Program-made: the position numbers and the translations under genes
In this document: positions 37,201 through 50,745 of the stretch, in pieces
How positions within the stretch are numbered: the first letter of the stretch is position 1
How the letters are laid out: every line of letters starts with the position of its first letter
Origin: Burhinus oedicnemus
Taxonomy: Eukaryota > Chordata > Aves > Charadriiformes > Burhinidae
Reading direction: 5' to 3'
Assembly: GCA_008921705.1 (NCBI GenBank)
Contig: VFFE01007655.1
Location: forward strand, 184,217 to 248,216
Length of the DNA stretch: 64,000 bases
Notes under the pieces: generated by a model
The model's database searches: none
Told to the model about the DNA's origin: nothing
What the model saw: the letters and a program-made list of their open reading frames with translations, nothing else

Positions 37201-38899
37201 AAAGGGAAAGAAATTGGAGGCTGATGACAGAATAATTAAATATTTGAACATGGAGTTGCAGGAAATAAAAAAATGGTCAAAAGTCAAGCTTGAAAAAAAT
37301 AATTCTTTCAGAAGAAAACATACATGAAAGTCTGGAATGTCATTTCATTGTGATCTACCCTGGATAGTCCAAAGTCATGCTTTCTGTAGTTTCTGAAGTC
37401 TAAATCATTTAGATTCCCAGCGCTTGGGCTTCTGTGCTTGAGGTGATGTTTCATAGCCTTACAGAGCTGTAATTGTGCAGAAGGATCTCTTATCATCCTA
37501 CCTGAATCTTCTGGGTTTGCCTAATTGTTTCCTTTAGTTCTCTGTGTTCTTTCAGTCCACTCTACACAATTTCTATTGCTTTATCTTTAAGGATAAAATC
37601 ACTGTCTGCATAACTCTACCTTTGTCATAAAATTGTTTGTACCTGTGCCTAACATGCTCTTCTTTATTCTCAGCAGGTTGTCCATAGTGCTAAAATGCCT
37701 AAAATGAATTTTTAAATCCTACCATTAAAAATTTGTGAAGATGCAGTATGTGTAATATCCCTTAATTAATACATTAATGAAACTTCTGTAAAATATATGA
37801 TATACCATTTGGAATAACTTTTAAAGCAGCTGCTCTTCACCTGGTTGAATATGTGCACATAAGGCTGGATAATTATGTAGATCTGATGAACTTGTCTAAC
37901 AGGACTCTGGAAGAGTGTTTGTGTGTTGATGCGCTACCTGTAAAATGTCCAGGAATTAAGAGGTTCCTTTCTTTTATTAAGGAAGCTTATTTTTATCATG
38001 CTAAAATTTGCTTCAGAGGGATTAATCTATCCACAGGAAAACAGAAGCTCACAATTGGAAAACAAAAACAAATGGTCTATGGACTAGGGTTCTTCAGAGT
38101 TTCTATTCCCACAGTCATTTTAGAAGCAGCAGAGACGGTGGTGCGAATTTTCACCCTTCAGTGAGTAAGGAAAATGACTTGATCAATCTTTAGAGATGCT
38201 ACTGTTCAGAAAAGCTGTTCTGCTGATAGGATTTCTTCCTGCTTCTTCCTCTGAGAAATATGTATGTTATGAAAGCAAGTGGCCTGTTTATTACTTACAT
38301 GTTAAATAGTCCATTTTCACAATTTTCTTTCCCTTTGACACGGTGGTCTAACTTTTCCAGGTAGGCTAAATAGCCTAACAGCCTAAATGTGGCTGTTCTT
38401 GTTGAAGTAATTTTCAAATACAAAGAAAAAGACAAGTTTGACTCAAATATTGTCTTCTCTGCTTCAGATAACTAGGTAGAAATAATCCACTTGCTCAATG
38501 AAGTGAACAATTTTGGAACATTTTAAGTAAGAATTCTTTCTTCCTATTTATTCTTACATGTCTGAATAATGGTTTGGAAAAAAAAAAATAGAAGGGAAAC
38601 TAAAAATCTGCCATTCAGGACTTCAAGGCTAAGTCCCGCATCTGGAATGGAACTAATCTATGACTCACCTCAGGCCAGGGACTGACTGACTAGGGTACAG
38701 CTCTGCAACAAGACTTCCAACTTGAATGTGCATCAGTAGTGTAATATGCCTTTGTGATAATGCTATTTATCTACTTAGTCTGATGTATTAGGAAAAGCAT
38801 CGCCATCAGGTCAAGAAAAGCGATTACTGCCTCAGCACAGATGAGGTTGCATGCAGAAAAAAGTCTGGAGTTGAGCTCTGCAGTACAAGAGAGACAATG

Positions 38900-39300
38900 A
38901 TGAATTGGAGCGAGTACAGTTAACAATCACTATGATGCTTAGGGTGCTGGAGCACATGATATATGAGGAGAAGCTGAGGATAGCTAGTTTGTTCATCTAG
39001 AAGCCTGGGGAGATATCATTACTATCATCCAATACCCATGGGGGGAGGAGAAAAAGGAGGAGTCAAACTCTTCTCAGAACAACACACTGAAACAGAGAGG
39101 TGACAGGAGCTGGTTGCATTAAGGGAAATTCTGATAGGATATAAGGGAAAATTTCTCCTCCTGAGAGTGGTTCAGGCTCAGCACTAGAAAAGGTACCCAG
39201 AGATCCTGGGGAATCTAGATTCTTTGAGATATTCAGAACTCACCTGAACCGCCTGATCTGGCTCTGGAGTCAATCCTGCTGTAAGAAAATTCCAGAGCAG
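38900..39300 (+). repeat. diverged CR1 3' region
   Basis: Plus-strand sequence with the CR1 3' landmarks in order: ggtgctggagcacatgatat, gaggagaagctgagga, ataagggaaaatttctcctc, and ggttcaggctcagcactaga, then a segment like ttgagatattcagaactc. It carries many substitutions, so it is an old copy. Borders are approximate. Confidence 0.65.
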
Positions 39301-39892
39301 AAGCCACCAGAGGTCACTTCCCATCTAAATATTTGTATAATGGAAGTAGATTAAATTTCCTCTTCCTCCCTCCCCCCACCATTGAATCTTGTCTCTAACC
39401 CAATTATTTTTTCCAGGTAAACAAAAGCACAATTTTGAGAATGGTTAAGAAATTGTAATTTCAGTAAAGAAACATTTAACATGTTTTGATTAAAAATATA
39501 ATGAAGAGTATCAAAGTACCACTTGCCTGATACTTCCATGCTCTAAAATACTACTGCCAATCTGTAGTGAAGTTCCAGTCAATGGAGGAAGAGAAGAGGG
39601 AGAAACTCCCTGCTTTTATATCCTTCCTGCCTTTCAAGAGAGGAATTAATCTCAGCTTATGCCTCACTAGACTTACTCTCATTCTTCCCAGACATGTTTG
39701 ATTGATTGTGTTACTCTCCAATTATTCATATTAGATGACTCGAGCAATGGGGTTCTGTCACATCTCTTGGAAGCATATACCAGTATAAAGGCTTCTTATT
39801 GTTTTGTTATTAATCCTTAAAGCAAACCTTAAAACCTGAAGGTTGGTCACTAATTGTGATTTCAGTTTGACTGTCAGATAGCCTTTCCAGAT

Positions 39893-40616
39893 TGTCCTGG
39901 TTTGAGGCAAAACAGGACCAAGTTTGTTCAGTAATTTTACTTTTTAGCTAGGCCTCTTCTAACTACTGAAACTAACAGCATATTTTGCAGAAACTGTTTG
40001 CTCTCAGAGTGATAAGACCGATGTTTATAGTTGATGCCAAGGAATGGTATGCAGAGAGGCTCTTGCTTATACTTATTGCTATAACAACCAAGGCCAGCCA
40101 ACTTTGTTACTTGTCCCGTTGGAGGGTCAGAAGCAGAGGAGCCTAGAGGCGTCACCCCTGCGGGGAGGAGCGGACAGGACAGATGACCCAAAACTGACCA
40201 ACAGGGTATTCCATCCCATCTGCCTCATGCTCAGTATAAAAGCTGAAGGATCAAAGGGTCAGCCCTCTTCAGTGGCTGGCATCCGAGGAGGACTCTGTCT
40301 CTTCGTCTGCCTTTGATCACAATCCTGAATCCAGATCTGGAATCCAGTTCCCATCCATCACTGAGTCCAGTCTGGGACTTCCCCAGTGCCTGCTGGTGGC
40401 TTGATTGTCAACCTGGGAGCTTGATACGGTTTTGTATATATTTCATTACTTTCTTTTTATTATTTTATTATTAATATTTTATTAAAGTAGTTTAGTTCCT
40501 TCTAAATTCTTAAGTGTCTCTTTTTCTCTCTCTCCTGCCTCCCTTTGAAGCGGAGCAGGAGAGAGAGAGCATCTGTCATTCCGCCTGATTGGGCCAATCT
40601 GGCCCAAACCACAACA
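39893..40616 (+). mobile_element. endogenous retrovirus LTR (724 bp), 5' type
   Basis: The element begins tgtcctggtttg and ends caaaccacaaca, terminal sequences that are near-perfect inverted repeats bounded by TG and CA. It has a TATA-like box (tataaa, 40235-40240), an ATTAAA at 40481-40486 and a T-rich 3' part, the order expected for U3, R and U5. A primer-binding-site-like sequence follows directly, so this is the 5' LTR of an ERV whose internal genes and 3' LTR are missing. It encodes no protein. The family is not assigned; the type resembles ERVs common in birds. Confidence 0.85.
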
Positions 40617-40623
40617 GATTTAT

Positions 40624-40690
40624 TGGTGCCCAATGTGGGGCTCGAGCAGTGCTCGACCAGCGATCTGATAGATTGCCTGAATAATTTGAA
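40624..40690 (+). mobile_element. retroviral primer-binding site and short leader remnant
   Basis: Starting seven bases after the LTR, tggtgcccaatgtgggg is a tRNA-complementary primer-binding-site sequence. About 50 bases of leader follow and then similarity to any ERV ends; no gag, pol or env is present. The right border is a guess. Confidence 0.65.
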
Positions 40691-41194
40691 TTCCAGCTCG
40701 CTCAGAGATTAGAACAGACAGCTTACATCATGACACAGATTTTGAGGCTATCATTCCATGTATGTTTGTTTAAATATTGCAACAATATCACAGTATTTAA
40801 ACAATGACAGAACTTCAGGCCCCCAAAGTTGCACAGCACAGCCTTGCTTTTATTTGAGTAAACAGAGGATGTACTCCATTTGATAGAAAAGTTGCATCTT
40901 TCTACATAGCACTTCAGTGGTGGTCTCAGAACTGGTGCCACTTCATTCACCCATCTCTTACCCAAACAGCTGCCTCATGATATCCAGCTAGGATTGGCTT
41001 CGCTGATAGTTTAGGTAAGAACAGTTCTGACAGGTGTGTTAGTGGCCTACAAAAGATAAACATACAATTTTGTCCAGGACACAGAGCTGAGCAGGATGGA
41101 TTTTGCTGGGAGAGGAGCAGCAGGATACATATATTGACCAGCTTATTATTGCAGTGCTTTGATTTGTTTGGGGTTTTTTCTTTGTTTGTTTCTT

Positions 41195-41214
41195 CCCCCC
41201 CACCCCCACCCCCC
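41195..41214 (-). other. C-rich block, G-quadruplex potential on minus strand
   Basis: C-runs of 7, 5 and 6 separated by single A's. The longest run can supply two G-tracts on the minus strand, enough for a quadruplex. Confidence 0.55.
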
Positions 41215-44200
41215 GCAAATATTTAGTGATACTGTCCTTAAGAAAACAAGCCCAACATAGAAATGGCAGCAAATCTGATGCCAGACATCCAAGGTATCAG
41301 ATATACCTTGGATGTGAACTTCTCAGGACTGCAGAAACTCGAGAATTTCACAGACATACACTTATTTTGCACAGAAGTTGTAATTCTTTCTTCCCACTAT
41401 GGTGGGAAGACTGTACGGATGAGGTTGCATCCATGCTAAAGAGGCAGAAAAAAGATCCAGGGTAACACAGGTGGGCAGATTCAATGGCTTGTTGGCCTGA
41501 ATGGGAGACTTTTGTTTACACAAATCTGTAAAAATGCAAAGACAGATCCAAAAAAAAAAAAAAAAAAACGATCGAGAATTATCCTAATACAAAAATATCT
41601 ACCTAAATTTGCTAACTGCCCAGAAGGGAATCCTGCATATCAGTTTCCATGCAAAGGCTCAAGATTTAGGTTTGAGAGTGATGTATTTTTTTGGAAATAG
41701 ATGTAATGAATTTGGTCTGAGACAGGAACAATAATCTAGTCTATTTTATATTTTAACAGTAAAATCTGCAAAGAATTTGCTGAACTAAGAAATGTGTAGC
41801 ATGACTTGGCACAAAAAAGGCCCACCTCAGATGATTACCTCAAATGCCTAAACTTGAAATTCTCAGTCTTGATTACTAGGAAGGATCCTAGTTTTGTGGC
41901 GAGAACCATTCTACTGCAGTGAAACTAAATGACCACAGGGTAGCAGCAGAGATCTGAGTGGAAAACAGGAAGGGCTTGAAGACATTACTCTCTGCCTGAA
42001 CTCGAGATAAGAAGACTTGGTCAGTATATGTCTGTTTAGAGAAAATATATATGTGGCAATTAAATAAAAACCATTTGAACTAGGTTTTAGTTCAAACTGC
42101 TACAAACATCAACATAACCCCATCTAAAGTCTCATCTTTAGCTAATGTCAGGGATTTTGTCCATGGAACTATATACCTTGTTCTCATTCCCAGGCTTAAC
42201 TCCACCATGGATCAGACAATAAGTCTTACTTACTTCATTTGAAGATGCTACTTTAACAGCTAACAGAGCTCTTGTAATAGAAAAACAATGCAGTCTTCTT
42301 CCTCTGCCTGATTTTATTACATTTTCCTTAACTGTGCCATACCTTCGGCTGCTGAACCCCACAGTACAAACTCTTGCCCTGAGAATTACAAACATATCCA
42401 GGTAGTTATGTATTGTGCCCTCCAGAACCAATTTTAGTCAACCAAGAGCTAAGTCAATGTATTGCTTCTTGCAGTCCATTCAGGTTTTCATTTTCAGTCT
42501 TTTTCTATGTTCATAACTAACTTTTCAACACGAGGCAGCTGCTGAAATGTTATATTTTCTGACAGAAAGATGAATGCCTGGCTTGCAAGAACTATTACAA
42601 AGACTATGCACATGTCCATAGGCTGTTGACTGTGTGTTTTGTTAAGATGAATCTTCTATATTTTTATTTGCCCAGCTTCAGTGGAGGAAGTGCGTGCTGC
42701 TCAGAGTTAAGCCATTTGCATGAAAAGACAACTAGTAGCTAAAAAGCAAGTTTTGCCCAAGAAGATCTGGAACATAATGATTCACCTTGGAAGAAAAGAA
42801 TGCCTTGCTGTACATAGTGGTTTGCATTGTGAGCCACTCAAGGACCCTTTGAAAAGAGTTTTTGGTGAGGTTGCTCTCTCACTGCAAAAATCCTGCGACC
42901 TTTGCATAAAACATGTTACATTCTTCCATAACTAAAAAAAATCACATATATAAATGAGCAGATGATTTGGGCTTGGTCTCAAGATTCTGAAGCCACAATG
43001 GAATTTCCCAGGCAGCAGCAGAAGGTAGTGAGACGGGTGATTCAAGCTAAGCACAATATGCATCAGCTGCTGCCTAACTTCTCTCCACTGACTCACAATG
43101 TGGTGTTATGGTTAGCAGACATGTCCTCCTTGTAAATAGCAAAACGTTTTCTGTGTGGGTGGTATCTATTGCTCTATGGCTAAGCTCTCCATCGAAATTC
43201 ATAGGAGTTTAGCTTTTCTGAAAATGAGATCAGTTGGATATGAAGATAATAATTGTTGAAAATACTCAGTCAAAACAGAAAATTATTTAATCTGTATTTG
43301 TAACACAGGAAAGTTCTGGTATGCATATCATATGCATATGCTTGCTGGACTGACGCTTTCCATTGAAATAGAGTTCTGCTTCAGAAGCCATAACAGGACA
43401 ACATGAATTGTTTTTTTATTTTCTCAACCTGAGATGGTGACACGTAAGCAAATATAAAGCTTTCCTGATTTATTAGACACTTTCTTTAATAATTGTGTGA
43501 CAATTTATTCTGAATAAGTTTACAACAATTGGAAAAAACCCAGCAATCCTGAAATTAGAACTCCTGTGCTCAAATCAGAGGTTTGAGACCCCCATGGGAA
43601 AGTTTACACCTGCTGCATCAGAGTCGTGTTTCCAGTACAGAGTTAAGAAGTCTGATTCTATCCAAAAGAAAGCTCATCTAGGCCAATCCCTCAGAGATTC
43701 TGGGGTGCAGTTACACTAATTTATGTCAGAATCCTACTTCCGTGATTATCCATGCCAAATATATATTAGTTTGCAATCAGCTGTGATCCAGGTGAGACAC
43801 TTGGGCTTTTATATTCCCTTAGTGAATGAGAGTGTGGACATGTCCAAGATGCCAAAAGCAAGGAATTAATGTGTTTAGCCATTTCCTGAGGGCACTGATG
43901 CATGAGCCTTCTTTCTTACACATCACAGAAGTGTTCAAATCAGTGCCAGGAACTTGAAAACCACTGCATTCTGCCTTTCATGCGGATACAAAACAATCTT
44001 CAAAATGCATCATGGCTCTGAATACAGGCTGCACAGTTGTAAGACTTCCACATCTCTGCTCTGTGTGTACTGCACTTTCAAACAGCTGAACTATTAAGCT
44101 GACAGCAAATACAGCTGGTTTTCTCTCTCTGTAACTGAAAATGTTATCCTACTAGAGGATTTTAAACTGATGTCACTGCTGTGTCTTCAAGTTTATTTAC

Positions 44201-44439
44201 CTGAGCTAGCTTTAAATGCAACCAAGGCAGCACAAACATCACTACAGGTGCAAAAACTTGCTCAAAAAGCCGAATAAATCCGAGGCAATTGACCTACCAC
44301 AAACATTCCTATATCAAATGTTTCCCACGGGGAAAAATCTTTCTTGTTCTATTGTCTTCCTTCTTTTTGATCTATTACACATCAAGGCTATTACACACCA
44401 AGGAATACTAGCCACTCCAGCCAGTAAGTCAGCTTCATT

Positions 44440-46432
44440 GGGGCTCAACTTAAAAGTCTCTTTGCAAATGCATTTAGCATGGGGAATAAACAGGAGAAGT
44501 TAGAGACGTGCGCACACCTGCAGGGCTACAATATAATTGGCATCACAGAAATGTGGTGGGATGGCTCCTATGACTGGAGTGTTGGAATGGAAGGATACAG
44601 GCTCTTCAGGAAGGACAGGCAGGGGAGACGTCAATGACCAGCTGGAGTGCATAGAGCTCCGCCTGGGGATGGATGAGGAGCTGACCAAGAACTTATGGGT
44701 CAGGATTAAAGGAAGGACAGGGACAAGTGATATTACAGTGGGGGTCTGCTGCAGGCCACTTGACCAGGAACACTGAGTGGGTGAGGCCACGTTCACAAGC
44801 CATGGTCCTCATGGGGGGACTTCAGCCACCCCGATATCTCTTGGAGGGACAACACAGCAGGGCACAAGCAAGCCAGGAGGTTCCTGGATGTGTCGATGAT
44901 AGCTTCCTTCTCCAAGTGACAGAAGAGCCAACAAGGAGAGGAGCTATGCTGGACCTTGTTCTCATCAACAAGGAGGGGCTAGTGGGGAATGTGAAGCTAA
45001 AGGTCAGCCTTAGCTATACAGTGACCATGAGATGGTGGAGTTCAAGATCCTTAGGGCAGCAAGGAGGGCACACAGTAAGCTCACTACCCTGGCCTTCAGG
45101 AGAGCAGACTTTGGCCTCTTGAGAGATCTGCTTGGTAGAGTAGCATGGGATAAAGCCCTGGAGGGAAGAGGGACCCAAGAAAGCTGGTTAATATTCAAGG
45201 ATCACCTCCTCCAAGCTCAGGAGCGATGCATCCCAACAAAGAGAAAGTTGGGCAAAAAAAGTCAGGAGGCCTGCAGGGATGAACAAGGAGCTCCTGGACA
45301 ATCTCAGTCAGAAAAAGGAAGCCTGCAGAGGGTGAAAGCAAGGACAGATTGCCTCGGAGGAATACAGAAAAACTGTCCAAGCAGCCAGGGACCAGGTTAG
45401 GAAAGCTAAAACCCAGATAGAGTTAAATCTGGCCAGGGACATCAAGGGCAACAAGAAAAACATCTATAAGTATGTCAATGATAAAAGGAAAGCTAGGGAA
45501 GATGTGGGCCCTCTCCAAAAGGAAACGGGAGACCTGGTTACCTGGGACATGAACAAAGCTGAGGTAATCAATTACTTTTTTGCCTCAGTATTCACCAGTG
45601 GGCTTGTGTGAACCTCATGAAATTCAACAAGGCCAAGTGCAAGGTCCTGCACATGTGTCAGGGCAATGCCAAGCACAAATACAGGCCGAGAGGAAAATGG
45701 ATTGAGAGCAGCCCTGTGGAGAAGGACTTGGGAGCTGTTTGTTGATAAGAAGCTCAACATGAGCCAGCAATGTGCACTCGCAGCCCAGAAAGTCAGCTGC
45801 ATCCTGGGCTGCATCAAGTGTGGTCAGCAGGTTGAGGGAGGTGATTCTGCCTCTCTATTCTGCTCTCGTGAGATCCTACCTGGAGAACTGCGTTCAGCTC
45901 TGGAGTCCTCAGCACGGGAAAGACATGGGCCTGTTGGAATGGGTCCAGAAGAGGGACACAAAAATAATCAGAGGACTGGAGCACCTCTCCTCTGAAGCCA
46001 GGTTGGGAGAGTTGGGGTTGTTCAGCCTGGAGAAGAGAAGGCTCCGGGGAGACATTATTGCAGCCTTTCAGTACTTAAAGGGAACTTGTAAGAAAGATGT
46101 GGACAAACTTTTTAGCAAGGCCTGTTGCGATAGGACAAGGGGTAATGCTTTTAAACAAAAAGAGGGTAGATTTAGACTAGATATAAGGAAGAAATTTGTT
46201 ATGATGAGGGTGCTGAGACACTGGAGCAGGTTGCCCAGAGAGGTGGTAGATGCTCCATCCCTGGAAACATTCAAGGTCAGTTAAACAGGGCTCTGAGCAA
46301 CCTGATCTAGTTGAATATGTCCCTGCTCATTGCAGGGAGGTTGGACTAGATGACCTTTAAAGGACCCTTCCAACCCAAACTCTTCTATGATTCTATGATT
46401 CTATAATTCTATGATTCTACGATTCTATATTC
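44440..46432 (+). repeat. CR1 LINE, plus strand, internally deleted
   Basis: Endonuclease sequence at 44.44-44.85 kb (YNIIGITEMWWDGS-like, with SYDWSVGMEGYRLFRKDRQG read in shifted frames) is followed by the linker at 45.03-45.60 kb, then a sudden jump at about 45611 to the 3' region (MKFNKAKCKVLH-like). Almost the whole reverse-transcriptase domain is absent. It ends in an ATTCTATG tail at about 46385-46432. Multiple frameshifts are present. It lies in the first intron of the TRPV relic. Confidence 0.9.
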
Positions 46433-49204
46433 AGTGTATTATTGGAAATAATAAAACTGGGGCAATTCTTTAGGGACATTCCAGTAAACATTGAAAACGT
46501 AACCTTTCTTTCAAAATAAAAGCCAAAAGTGAATAGCTTATTTTCAAAGGTATTAACTGTGAGTGCTCTTTTACCTTCTTCAGAACCATACAGCACAGGG
46601 TAACAACGAAGACAGTATACTAGATTAGAAATGCCTCTGGTCAGAACACGTATTCCCCTTTCTTCAGTTTTCTTAAAATGCAACTGTACTATTGGGTATT
46701 GTTTGGCCAGGATACAGACTGACATGCAGTGAGCAGGAAACAGTGTTCCAGTACTGCATATATCTCATATATTTGCTATGGAGACCTACCGTCTCTTTCT
46801 TGTTCAAGGGGTACATGTGACATTAAAAAAGGATGAAAAATATAAAAGCAGGTAGAATATATATACACATAAAAGGGTTCTACCCTTCCATAATTACACG
46901 AGTAAAATGTTCTTACAGTGTCGGGAGGAAAAAAAAATATGTTGATAACAACAATGAAAGCCTTTCTGATGGGGAAAAAAGTGAAATTGATCAGCCTTGA
47001 TTTTCAAACAATTACAGAAATAAAAATGATACTGAAACTGCTCACTGTGCTATACTATCAAACAGACTGAAGTGTCATTTACTTTCCTAATGTACTGTCA
47101 GTGTGGGTATACTTACACCAGTCCAGTTTCCCTATTTTTACCTCACTCGTTTCCATTCTTCAGTATTTTAGCTAGAGTTGTGTTCATACAGGAATTGGGA
47201 AAAACACTCAATCAATGCTGAAAACAAGTGAGATTCATGCCATCTGAGTGTAGATCCTACTACCTGTTAGACTGCAGTGCAAATTATCATGATGGAATTT
47301 CTATCCCAAATTGAGGTATGAAGTTACATATTTCACATTCATGTTGCTGTTTACATCTGAGTATCTGAAAACTTTTCATAACATGGCTGCATGTTTTCCA
47401 TATATTATGCAGATGAGCAAATTGTCAATCAAAATTATAAGAAAATGCCCTGTCATACAGTCCCTCGGTGTAACCACTAGGCTCTACTGTCAGATTCCAG
47501 AGACAAAATTTGTCTCTTTCATTTCAAACACCACAGACACAGTCCAAGTTTAAAACCATGAAAATAATAGTTTATTATTTCAAATATATTTGATGAAAAC
47601 AATTTTAAGGACCAATACCAAATAACACTCTACTACGGTCATCAAAAATTGAAAACTTGGGAATTTCCAAATAAAACTCATGATCTTTCCTTACTACACT
47701 AGAATTCTTTTCCAAAATACAGCTAGGGCAGCTAGGCTGGAAACAAGATCTACTACTCTATCTGTTCCAGGTATAGGTAACTCAGGAGATAAGGATTTCC
47801 TCTCACCTGGAAGATCATCTCACCTCTGATATATCTCGGTTTTAAAAGTCTTAGGGGTTAAGTTCTTTGAGAAAATGTACTAAAATGTGCTTCATTAGAA
47901 GGAATATAGATCGTATGATGTTATGAGATACTGGTGTCTATAACCCTTTAAATACTATATTTTATCCCAGAAGATGGAATTTCAGAACCACTTGCATGCT
48001 AAACTTCTGATGCATAAATGCAACAAAGAAGTGGATATCTTTGAAATCCTAATCAGGTTATTTTTAATAAAGAAAACATATGTGAACGTACAAAATGTCT
48101 ATGGAGTAAATAAGTATTAAAACAGTATCACACTTGAGGTATTTGATTTGGTACACTGGAGAGTTAATTCTTTTTAAGAATGAACCTTAGGTTAGGTTAA
48201 GATTGAGACCCAATACTCTTGAAATTAGGACTCAACCTTATCTTAATTTTGGCCACAGGATATTGTTAGAGCAAAGTTGATGGAATGTCACCACAGGAAC
48301 CTGGAGTAGTGTTGCAAATGAAGAGAATAGCTTTGCAGTTATCTGTGATATCCATTTGTAGAACCTCTTGACTAGAGTAATGCTGAGGCACATCAAACTT
48401 CTTGAAATCTATCAGACCTAAAATACTCTGCATGTCCTAATATTCATACTTGGGTTTACTCCACTTAAGCTAATGGAATTGAGGATTTGTTGGGGATGGT
48501 TATGTAATTTTTGCCAAGTAATTTATTTGCCAGGAAAATGCAGTTTGGGTTATCTTAAAGAATTCAGGAATTTGGAACTAATTTTACAACTAGTTTATGA
48601 CCAAAAAGTATGAATCATTTATGGTGTTTGGATTGAGGCACAAATAAACAGAATTATCACACATACAATTTAAAAGAAAAGGAAAACAATACCTTATTGT
48701 GTGTTTCAATTCAGTCACCTACTCTGTGCCAGCACTGAATTTAAAACCATATAATATGTGATTCAGAGCAGGATTTGAAGCAAAGTCTCAGGAAATGGCT
48801 ATGACCAGGCTTCTACCAGGTATTCCATAGTAAACTGCTCTCGGTATCTCCAGGCGGAAGATAGTTTCTCCCTTTTTGGACTAATTATAAGGAAATGCTA
48901 AAAGATGGAGAACTGCTAATTCTGGAAAAATCCTATAGTTCAGTAACGTGAGCAGTCTCCTGCAAGGAAAGACTCATCCCTACTTTGAATCAAGGATAAT
49001 GAATATTAGAACCTGAGGTTCTCACATCACACATGGTGCTCATAAAACTGTCCCTCAGCTTTTGTTAAGAAAAGTAGACCTGCCAAAGACACCATTTTTG
49101 TATAGTAGAGTGCAAAACTGTGCTTAAGTAGATTTTTTTTAGCCTCATTTATTTCAATTCACTGAACTTACTATGCATGTCTGTTTACCTGATGAAATAA
49201 TCTA

Positions 49205-50745
49205 CCAAAGACCTTGGGAGTCTGGGGAGGTCATTGCTGACTGGAAGCTGGAAGCTAGCCAACATTATTCCAATTTACAAGAAGGATGTGAGGGAAGACC
49301 CAGGAAACTACAGACCTGTTAGTCTAACCTCGATACCTGTAAAAATTACGGAGAAAATCATACTGGGTGCTATTGAAGGCATTTAAAGGACAATACAATC
49401 ATCAGGCACAGTCAGCATGGGTTCACAAAGGGAAAGTCCTGTCTAGCTAACTTGTTATGCTTCTATGAAAAGGTCACCCACCTAGTGGATGAAGACAAGG
49501 TAGCAGATGTAGATTTTCTGGATTTTAGTAAGGCTACCGTCCCCCACAGCATCCTTCTGGACAAGTTGTCCAACTGTGGAATGAGCAGGTACATGGTCTG
49601 CTGTGTGAAGAACTGGTTGAAGGGCAGGGCTCGAAGGGTTGTAGTGAACGGGACTACATCTGGCTGGCAACCACTCACGAGCAGTGTTCCTCAGGGTTCA
49701 AATCTTTCTAGGGCCAGTTCTGTTCACTATTTTTATAAATGATCTGGATGCAGGAGTTGAATGCACCGTTAGCAAGTTTGCTGATGATACCAAACTGGGA
49801 GGTGCTGTTGACTTGCTTGAAGGACAAGAGGCCTTGCAGAGGGATCTAGATAGACTGGAGCACTGGGCAATCATCAATGGCTGAAATTTAACAAGAACAA
49901 ACGCTGAATTTTGCACCTGGGATGGAGACATGTATAAACTGGCAGAGGCATGGCTGTAGAGCAGCCCTGCAGAAAGGGATCTGGAGGTGCTGGTTGACAG
50001 CAGGCTCAACAGGAGTCAGCAGTGTGCCCTGGCAGCCAAGAGGGCAAACTGCATTTGGGGGTGCATCAAACGCAGCATAACGCAACCGGTCAAAAGAGGT
50101 GATTATCCCACCGTATACAGTGTTGGTGCAACCTCACCTTGAGTACTGTGTGCAGTTCTGGGCCCCACACTTTAAGAAGGATGTGAAGGTCCTTGAATGC
50201 GTCCAGAGGAGGGCGACAAAGCTGGTGAAAGGGCGGAAGGAACACCCTATGAGGACACGGGGTTTGTCTAGTTTGGAGAAAAGGAGCCTGAGGGGCGACC
50301 TCATTGCTCTCTACAGCTTCCCAGGGAGGGAAGGGGAGAGGGAGGTGCTGATCCCTTCTACCTGCTACCCAGTGATAGGACACATGGCAATGGTTCAAAG
50401 CTGCATCAGGGGAGGTTCAGAATTGACATTAGAAAACACTTCTTTACTGAGATAGTGGCCAAACACTGGAACAGGCTTCCTAGAGAGGTGGTTGATGCCC
50501 CATGCCTGTCAGATTTGGAGACATTTGGACAATGCCCTTGATAACATGCTTTAACTTTTGGTCAGCCTTGAATTGGTCAGGCAGTTGGGCTAGATGATTG
50601 TTGTAGGTCCCTTCCAACCGAAATTTCTATTCTATTCTATTCTATTCTATTCTATTCTATTCTATTCTATTCTATTCTATTCTATTCTATTCTATTCTAT
50701 TCTATTCTATTCTACTCTACTCTACTCTACTCTACTCCATTCATT
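49205..50745 (+). repeat. CR1 LINE, 5'-truncated, with reverse-transcriptase domain
   Basis: Plus-strand CR1 starting inside the reverse-transcriptase domain. It shows DVDFLDFSKATVPHSILLDK, a GSNL-type block and the catalytic-site motif FADDTKLGG near 49.77 kb, then the 3' region ([19 protein letters not shown] near 50.12 kb) and a long ATTCT tail. Several frame breaks mean it is inactive. It belongs to a different CR1 subfamily from the 44.4 kb copy, judged by its pentanucleotide rather than octanucleotide tail. Confidence 0.9.
50626..50740 (+). repeat. ATTCT pentanucleotide microsatellite at CR1 3' end
   Basis: About 17 uninterrupted ATTCT units are followed by four to five ACTCT variants. 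The array has grown from the tail of the CR1 copy just upstream. Length is likely polymorphic. Confidence 0.95.

Noticed and set aside
44500..45400. Several open frames of 80-130 codons on both strands
   Set aside because: All are pieces of a frameshifted CR1 endonuclease and linker, or their antisense.
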